DNA of 64,000 bases from Alviniconcha marisindica (Eukaryota; Mollusca; Gastropoda; Provannidae). The first letter of the stretch is position 1; each line of letters starts with the position of its first letter. The notes beneath the pieces are model-generated. The model searched no databases. It worked only from the letters and a program-made list of their open reading frames with translations, and was not told where the DNA came from. The stretch is taken from positions 617,001 to 681,000 of the forward strand of contig JABMCL010000871.1 in assembly GCA_018857735.1 (NCBI GenBank). Reading direction: 5' to 3'. The translations under genes and the position numbers were made by a program. Below, piece after piece: positions 37,172 through 47,236 of the stretch.

Positions 37172-40100
37172 ATGCACACCTGAAAATGATGCATACACAT
37201 GTCAGTTTGATTGAAAACATTTCCCCCCCCAAAACAACAACAACAACAACAACAACAGTGTGAACATTTTTCTCTGTATTTCACTAAGTGAGAGGGATTA
37301 TGCAAAAAATCTGAATAACACTGAATGTGTGTATTTAACACAGTACAACAGTTGCATCAAGACTTTGCTGTACATTTTCATACAGGACAACTGATGCACT
37401 AGTATAATTTTTCTCCTTGCCTGCATAGATACATTCATCAAACCATACTTATTCCTGAATGTATTTCTACCTTCTGTTAAGAACACTCTCCACCTCTGTC
37501 AAAAGCAAGACACAAAGAGAAAAAACCCGCTGTTTCACAGACTACAAGCTGTTGCCTCAATATTCATTGCAATTCATAGACAATGATGACCGCATGACCA
37601 TTATCCCTTGGTGCTGTTTTGCTCCAGATGATGAATGTATTGTACGAAGATGTAATCAAAACCTCCACCAATGTTCCCTTTAATGAAATCAGTGGAGATA
37701 GTGACTGTTCTTTTTGGGGGAGGTCTGTTTTGCTGTTTTTGTTGTAATACTTCTTCTGGAAACACCAGGTTGGGTCCAAACAAACACACTGCTGTGTACA
37801 TCCCTCAGCCAGTTTATGTTGTGTGTCGAGGGGGTTGAAAATCTGCATACCTCGTTTAGAGGCTAACTGAATGCACAGTGCTTTAGGCATATACACATAC
37901 TTCATTCTTACACTTTCCATGCAGTGTGCGAAAGGTTGGCCTGCAAGTGCAGGGAAAGTGTAAGCAGGCCCTTAGGCAGGCATGTTCAAGCAACCGCCTG
38001 AATGTTCCAGTAAACTGGTGGTGGAACAAATTCAAAGATCCAAGTAGCTCATCAAAAGTGGAAGAAAAAAAGAAAAAAAAGAAGAAGAGATGAGCAGGTA
38101 TATAATCAGGTACATACTAATGAGCAGGTATATAATCATGCGCATATTGGACTGAACGAGTTACTTGGATCTTTGAGTTTGTTCCCACCACCAATGTTGA
38201 AGATACCAAAGGTGGAGAAGAAAAGAAAAAAAAGAGGAAGAGATGAGCAGGTATATAATCAAGTACATACTGATGAGCAGGTATATAATCAGGTACATAC
38301 TGGACTGAATGAGCTACTTGGATCTTTGAATTTGTTCCACCACCAATGTGGAAGATACCAAAGGTGAAAAAAGAGAGAGAAAAAAGAGGAAGCGATGAGC
38401 AGGTATATAATCAGGTACATACTGGACTGAATGAGCTACTTGGATCTTTGAATTTGTTCCACCACCAATGTTAAAGGTATCAAAGGTGAAAGAAAAGAAG
38501 AAAAAAGGTCAAAAACCACATATGAACTGAAATAACTACGGCATGCAGAACAACAAAAACATGAACCAATAAATAAGCCTTCAAGAACCAAACAATAAAT
38601 GAGATGAATAAAAACCCAAAGTACACCCTCTTGTTAAGGTATTTAAGAGAATCTTCTGCCATGGAAACAGCATCAGTACAACATGTCAAAATCATCTTTG
38701 AGACTTCAACTGCTGTGCTCGTGACATGACATTTTGTTCAACACTTGCTATCAGTTCACAACTCCTGAGACTTGAATTCTCATGAATGTGTACCTTCTAA
38801 AACAACTGAAGGTATAAATCTACATGCCTAAATGGCTTTAGGAAGTGGCTGCATACACAGTCCCTTCACTCTATCCTGGCAGTGCTGGGTCTGGCTGAAT
38901 TCCAGAGGTCATAGGAAAAGGCCGGATAATTCCCAGATAACTGGTTCTTAATGCCCAGTCAACCATGGTGGTTACATCCATCAAAGGTGGAGAGGCGCAT
39001 GTCAAAGAAAAACACTGTGCTCCTGTCTAATGATCAAGTATGAACTAAGTCTCTGGAAAAAGAAACAGCCAAGAAAAGAAAATGCACAAACACACATGCG
39101 CTGAAGAAACTGTCCAACGACTCTCTTTTTTTCAAAAGGTTATAAACAATTTTAAAAAGGAAAGGAAGAAAAAAACATGACTAGGTCCATATTACATGAA
39201 AAAGCACCAGTGAATTCTGTCATGATCGCACTGGCGTAAACTACTGTTTCTGAGTAAAGTAAAGAAGAAGCTACGCAAAAGATGCACCAAAAGGTGCCCC
39301 CCAAAAAATAATCTGATTTCAGTACCTGCTTCAGCACAACAGAAACATTTGTACTGTTGCCAAAACATCACACGCACTTAGTTGGGAGACTTTCTTCCCA
39401 AACATTCAGTAGAATCAAAGCGCTCATCGCTGGAGAAATTAAGGCTAACTAATTACTTGAACAGTCATGTAATCGAAAGGTGAAACAAAATAAGCGCAAA
39501 GCACCTAACAGTGCAGAAAAATAAAATGCAATTCGTGCAATCCAACTAAAGGCTTCAACTGTTCAGAGCACCCCCTCCAGAAGAATATTTTTTCTCTCAC
39601 CTACCTTCTGAAAAAGTGGTTCAAGGTATATGTTTGTCATTCACAGCAATTTTTGAAGTCATTCAAGCACAAATAAAACTCAGTCATTAGTCACGTATTC
39701 TGCGTCTCACCACTGCCCTTTAAGATGATGGTGGCACAAAGCTTGCATGGCAAACTGGTACGGTAGGTGCAGCGGATCATAAAGATTGACAACCCTTTGT
39801 CATCTGTCCATTACCCAAATTGTTCACCTTAACCCTTTGCGATCTGTCCATTACCCAAACCAGAAGAAAGGACAGTAAGACTAAGAGTCAACACAATTTC
39901 GAAATGCATAATGTTTAAAATATGAACCAAAACCCTAAACCCATGAGTTATGAAAAAAAAGTACAAACAAGGATGACACTTGATGCCAATGAAGTCAGTC
40001 AATAACTGCTGAGAAAGATAGGGTGGGAAGGGAGCGGGAGTGGGTGGAGTGGGGTGGGGGGTGGGTTGGGCCGAAGCTGCTTCAGTGACCAGCATCCTTG

Positions 40101-40687
40101 CTATCCTGCAACAATTTACAATTTATCCATTACCACAGTCTCATTCAAATGGCTCGGATGACATTTTAATTATCAACGTTTGTTCCTTGCCAACTCATCT
40201 GATCTATACCGAAGCAAACTAGTAGCAAGAAAGATCAGGCAATCATACCTGAAATGACTACCTTTAAATGAACTGAAACTGATGGAAAACGTTTTACTCC
40301 TGCATAGACCACAGTTTAAGAGGGCATTTTAAGCTTTCCCGGGGTTCCATCATACATGGGTAACAACAGGAAAAGTACAAGCAAGTCTTACTTGAAGCAG
40401 TTTTCTTCGTACACAGAACGCCAGATCCGGTGAGGAGACGCCCCTTTATAGCCGGTGTATCTCTCCGGATTCTTCAGCAGATCCACATACTGTAGCTCAG
40501 CAGAGTGCTCATCTGTAAAAAAAACGAATCAACAAATTAAAAGCAGGGACAAAGTAAACAACAAACCCACTCACAAATGTAAGGCCCCCCCCCCCCAAAA
40601 AAAGAGAAGGAAAGTGAAGATGCAATAAACTAAAGACTATGGTTGATATGTTTTTGGTAATGGTGATGGATATATATTATGTGTGTG

Positions 40688-40741
<54 letters not shown>

Positions 40742-43700
40742 GGAGGAGAGAGAGAGAAGGGGAGAGAGAGAGAGAGATGGGTAGGTAGAGGTGGGGGGTG
40801 GGGGAGGGTGTTGCAACACAGCATTTCGCTGGAAACTTACTGAATTCTTGATTTTCACACCATTTTAGGATCTTGAACATAACATGCACATCTGAGGACA
40901 ATTCCAAGCACAGCCTCCCACTTCACCCCTGATTGTTTCATGCAAATGTCCTGTCAAATATAACAAATTTGTTGGCACTTAATTTTCAACATACAGTGTA
41001 CTGGTAAATCTTACTTACCGTCTACCTCGCAGAACATATCCAAAGAGTCATCATAATCTTTCCAGTCTTGGAACTTCTGCTTGCTCTCATCACTGAAAAT
41101 AACAACACATTATTGATAAATCTATACATCAGCCATCTAAATGTCTTCAATATGCTACCAGACAGTCAGTCATATTATCCATAACAAATGTGGTGTTTTG
41201 TTTTGAAAAATAGTGTCCAGTGAGTTTCCTGTCTGTGCCACAGCATACACTTAACTGAAGCCCTGATTCTCAGGTAGCTCCATGGTCTAATGGTTAGCAC
41301 TCCAGACTGTCACACCAGCAACTGGAAGTTCAAATTTCGGTAAAATCTACATTGTTTTGTCCTTTTCAAACAAAAATTATATTAAAAATATGTTTTTAAA
41401 ATTCTGCTGCAACATCAACCTTGTCGAAAATGTGCAAACTTTTTTTCTTTATGTTTTAATATACGCCCACATCCACACCACTGAAAATAGCTTCTGAGCA
41501 GGTATTTCATGAGCACATCATTTAACACAGGCTCTCCAAGCCATCACGCTCTCCAAAACATCAGAGTTCTGACAATGGCTGCCTTGTGGTCCTATGCCAA
41601 AAAGCTCACTGCAGACCAGGAGCTGTGGATGACCCTGGCATCACCCTGGGCACAATGGCCCTAGTAAAATGAGACTGAAGTGTGTGCATGCAATGAAAGC
41701 AAATGTTGCTATCAACCTACAACCACCAGTCAGGCAAGCAAACAACACAAGCCATACAAAAAGTTCAGTAGTCTTGTATTCATTATAGCACCGGCCAACC
41801 TGTCCTTACACTATACGGACTCGCCGTTTTCATGCAAGTCAGAAACTGACCTCAGCGTTGTGTCCAGGGCACCCAGCTCCCTTTCCTCTTCACAGGTATG
41901 GTGATCGTCATCACTCTGGGCCTGTTTGGAGTACTGTTGCACAAAAGCATACAGATGATCCATCCAAAATAATCAAACAAACAAGGTCAAAACCCCCCCC
42001 CCCCCCCCCACCAACAAAACCAAAACATTTTAATACAACATAAATGTATGGAATTCATGATCTACTAAAATAAATAATTCAATTTAAAAAAAACTAAAGA
42101 AGAAAAATTCACTGATGCATGTATTTGCCTGTTTGGAAAGAAACAGACCTCCTCACATCACACGAGCGTTGAATGTTACCAAACGTTTTAATATTAATAC
42201 AACACAAACGTATGGAATTTATGATCTACACACACACACAATTGTTTTTGTTTTTTTAACTGATGCATACATGTATTTGGAGAGAAATGGACCTCCTCAC
42301 ATCTTGTTCATAACACAAGAGCACTGAATGCTTATCAACAAAGATTCTGGTCTGACAGCAGAAAAGTAACCTGATACATTCATTAGGTCCATACCTTATT
42401 TTCAATAACTTGCTTGTTTTGCCTTGCTTCATTGATTGGCACTTTATCCTGAAACAAGACAGGAAGAAAAAGAATGTGACATTTCGCATTACATACATAT
42501 GTATATATATATATATACACACTTTCACTTTATTTATGGTACACAAACAGTAAGGCTTACAAACGCAGTTTTCTGTGGTATGGGTCAGTCTGCTTCAGTG
42601 GCAGGCTCTCCAACAGGCTGAGTACAGCAGGGGCTGCTTACAGCCTGTCAATGCCCAATCTGTCTGCCATTTTGACTGGCCAGCCTTCAATTTCCTTTCT
42701 GCTCTCCCTGCATGTTGTCTGTTTCTCTGTTGGTTACTGGTAGAACAGAAAATGGGGGGGGGGGGGGGGGGGGACTGCTCTGGCACACACAAAATTATGT
42801 GAAGAGGTTCTCTTGTGTGCATGAACAAATTCTGTAACCAGCCACCCATCACATATCTGGAGACAAGACAGCCAGATCGATGTGGATCATGACTGTTCAG
42901 CACACTGATTCTACTTGAATTCTTAAACTGCCTAAGACAGGTCTCTCTTGCTGTCTCAGTGATAGCTCTTTTTTTCTCTCTCTTTTTACTCAAGTTTCAA
43001 ATTTTTAAACAGCACAACCAGTACTCATCTGAAAGCAACCAGTAATCAGGCGGTAACCAGGTATATATATTTAAAAGGCACTGGTTTCCTAACATGCCCC
43101 ACCCCGTGTCATTTTTTTCACAAAGTCTGTAAATATAATGAAACTGGATGCAAGGAGAGAGAAAGTCGGCCAAAAGGGCCAAATTGATTACAGTCTTCCA
43201 TTCAGGTCAGTCCAACAAACACACCACAGCACTGTGACCCCCAGTTGATGCACATGGTACAAGTCAGTGGGAGCAACATATGTGCCGAGAGAAAGTCACT
43301 TCATGACCAGTTCATAACACCTGCTCTAGATTCAGTCAGCTGGCTCAATTGCTGTTTGGACACAGCTGTCACAGTGTCAGTGAAGGGGGGGGGGGGGGGG
43401 GGGGGGGGAGGAAGCAGTGGGGAGACAGGATTATTATCCACTAAAGGCAACCACTTAATGCTGCCCCCTGGGATGCTGAGCCAAGTCATGTTTACAGTGC
43501 AAGCCTAAATCAATACTGACAGATGATTTACGGACTGTCTAAGAATATTACTTTATCTGCAACAGCATAAAAATTTAAATTGCATTACAATGCAAGTTCA
43601 ACTGACCATGGTGGGGGGGGGGCATATGGTTTGATTCCATGCTGTTGCTTAATTTAAAAGAACTGACGTACAGTGGAAACAGACCTGAGGGATTTCAAAT

Positions 43701-45849
43701 TTTATTACGAAGTTACACTCACAGTACAACTTGGTTCAGTCGCATATGATGACCCTCCATCTGTGATTTTGATTTTTGATAGCTACAGTAATAACAAGTA
43801 ACACCCACAGGGCATTTAAGGTATCACCAAATCAAAAATAGAAGTCCCGATGAAACATATCGTATCATAAATAAAAGTCTGATCCACTGTCATGACACGT
43901 ACCACATTGTTTCAAGAAGAATTATAAAAAATTAAGTTGAATGAACCAGTAGCTTTAGAAAGACATGTAATGTATGATGCATCATAATATATATATATAT
44001 ATAATATCAGGGTACAAATCCAAATTTGGTAGGATGTCAAATCTTACTGGTAGAAATCAAAATTGGCCCCTGGGAGAAATCAAAATTGTGACCTCTGCTG
44101 GTTGGATTTTGCATCTTGCCAGTACAGATTGAAATTTCGATTTCTTCCAGGTGAAATCCCATGTCAGATCATCATTGAAATAGATTATAATTTTCATCGA
44201 TAAACTTTAAAATCTGACTGGCTGAAATAGATGCAAGAGAAGAGAAAAGGAGAGAGAATGTGTGTGTGTGACTGCTAATATGTGTATATATCTATATATC
44301 TATATATATCTATATGTCTATATGTCTATATCTATATCTATATATATATATCTATATATATATATATATGGATCCCTGCATTACCTTCACTCAGCACCTC
44401 TCAATTTGACACAGACTTATGGCTAGTTCAATAAAACCTGTGTTCATTCTTTCTCTCTTCGTTTCACTTCTCTTGTATCAATTTCAGGTAGGCAGATTAA
44501 AACATTTATCACTAAAAATTAGAATCCATTTCATTGATGATCCAGGTTGGGATCTGTCCTGGCAGAAATCTAAACTGTGATCTGTACTGGCAAGATTTAA
44601 AATCCTACTGGCAAATATCACAATTTTGATTTCTCCAGGGAAAAATCCCAGTTTTGAATTCTACTGCATTTTGATTTGTACCCTGACATATATAACATGT
44701 ACATCAAAACTGAAAAGTGCAGAATTCCTGGCAGCAGGTAGAACATGCAGATCCATATTCTGATCTACTTCAGGCCAAACTAAAAGTAACAAACTGTGTT
44801 TAATCAACTCTGGGGACCCCCCATCCCCACTGTAATTGATGCTGGGACCCCCCCCCCCCCCCTCCCCCACCTTCTGTGATACACGAACTTGTAGATTGAA
44901 GGTATCATTTTGTTCAATCATCAGAATATTCCACATGCATTCACACACACACCCCACTGTGCAAATTGGTATTATTGTAATACACCGAACTGCTTGTATC
45001 AACTACACAACCTGGAGAAGAAGAAAAAACATTTGGCATGCAGATGAAGCTAACACTAACAGCTGTTCAATCAGTTGTTCCACATATTACAATGCTTGCA
45101 ATGCAACACTGAAGTTCAATCACCAGAATGGCCGACAGTGCTCACCTGCTCACAAACGTTGACATGGCAATCTTTCAAAGCGCAGCGACTATCATCTGTC
45201 CAAAATGGACAGTGCTTTTGAAGATTGACCTGCGCAAACCAAGCGTATGGAATGATTTTTTTTATATAACATCAAACAAATGGCCTACAGCTAAAACAAA
45301 TTAAAGTCACCTTTTATCTAAAAAAAAGAAAAAAACTCATGGCTAGCTGAGATGTTTAGTTCAAGGACTCCACAGTCAATAGCCTTGTTTTCTTCACTCT
45401 GCGTTTGTGTGTGGTGCCTTTATAAAATGTTATAAAAAAGATACATCATAAACCTATGTTATTAGTTTCAGCTCAATGAATATTGTCCAACACATCCAAG
45501 CTGGGAAAAAAATGAAAAAAATAATAATCTCTCTCTCTAATCACCTGACATCAAAGTCACACAAAATTATACAAAAAGTGATAAACATCAACACTGGGAA
45601 CTTATATAATAAACAGCGCTATCATTTAACATACAGTACTACCAGACTCTGATTTTTACAACAGAAGTGAATTGTTTTTATCACTCTTCACACTTTACAG
45701 ACAGCTTACCTTAAAATATCTGAAATAGTTTTTGGTCATCAAGCTTTTTAGCCTGGGATATATCTTGTTGTTGTTCAAAGAATCCAGGCTTTCCACCTTG
45801 CACGAGCAGTCATCCACCTCCCCTTTCAGCTGAAACATGAAAGTAAGAT

Positions 45850-45923
<74 letters not shown>

Positions 45924-47188
45924 TCAAATTTGAAAACTATTTTACAAGGATTGGAGAGAGAACTCGAACTCGAAAACTTTATATTACAAGGATTGTAGTT
46001 TAGGTTCAGTCAAAAACCTGTCTAACAACTAGTCCTTGCTAAGCTACTGATGAATATATCAGATATCAAATTACAGGCATTATTTATATATATATACATG
46101 TAGGCATGAATGAGTGAGTGAAACGTTATACATGAGAATTTCCACACAAAACATAGCGTGCTCACGGCACCAGAAGAACACATGCCATACATATTCAGTT
46201 ACATATTATGAGCATACAGTGAGCATATTATGAGCAAATGAAGCAGCAGAACATCTGATCAGTTCATATGACTAGTATCGGAAAAGAAAACAGAAGTAGT
46301 CACTGCTTATGTTATAAAGAACAGTAAGGGAGAAGGGGGGGGGGGGGGGGGGGGGAGGGGGGAAAAAAACAAAGGGGGGAGGGGGTGGGTCGGAAGGCAG
46401 TCGGAAGGACTGGGCGGAGTTGTATGGGTGTATAAAAGAGAGAGAGAGAGAGAAAGAGACTGCATGTCACACAAACTGTGGGCTCTGCCTTTCACAGCAT
46501 GCCAAACTGCATGTGGAATTTGTTTGGCTTACTGTAAAATCTGCAGGGATGTGGGATGGATGGCACACTTTTAAGTTCAAAGGAATGGTGACCTCAAGTT
46601 TTTGCAGTGTGCACTAATATCACTGGGAATAAGACAGTATTTTTAATGTTGGTCTAATTTATCCCTCTACAGATTTTAGGTATAGATTTCATAATGCCAC
46701 TGAACAATTGGCTGTTGCTGTTTTAATGAGCCCCGATTCAGCTTTTTTTGTTCATCTTGTAAAAAAGAAAAGACAAAAAAAAGCAGATTTTTTATCGGTT
46801 GTAATATTATGATTTTTCTAACTGCCAGTTTAGAACTGCTACATCAGTGCATGTGCTGTAATTTGGGTTCAGCCTGAAGAGATTTCAGTCCATCATGTGT
46901 TGGTCACAGTCATCACCATCGTCCATGCCACTCCAAATTGACAAATTATATGAATCAATTAGTGAATTACCTCATATTTACCACTCTTGATACAAGTTTA
47001 CAACTATTAATTTACTCATTACTGTACCAAAGGCGTCTTCATTTGAATGACTTGCATACTGTGCAAACTACTTGTGTGCTTGTCATTTGCCTGAAAAAAT
47101 GGAGTAGGTAACCAGATCTACAAGATTATTAAGAATACCTGATTGGACCAGATCAGGCCTGATTGGACCCAATACTTTATATAGTATT

Positions 47189-47236
<48 letters not shown>

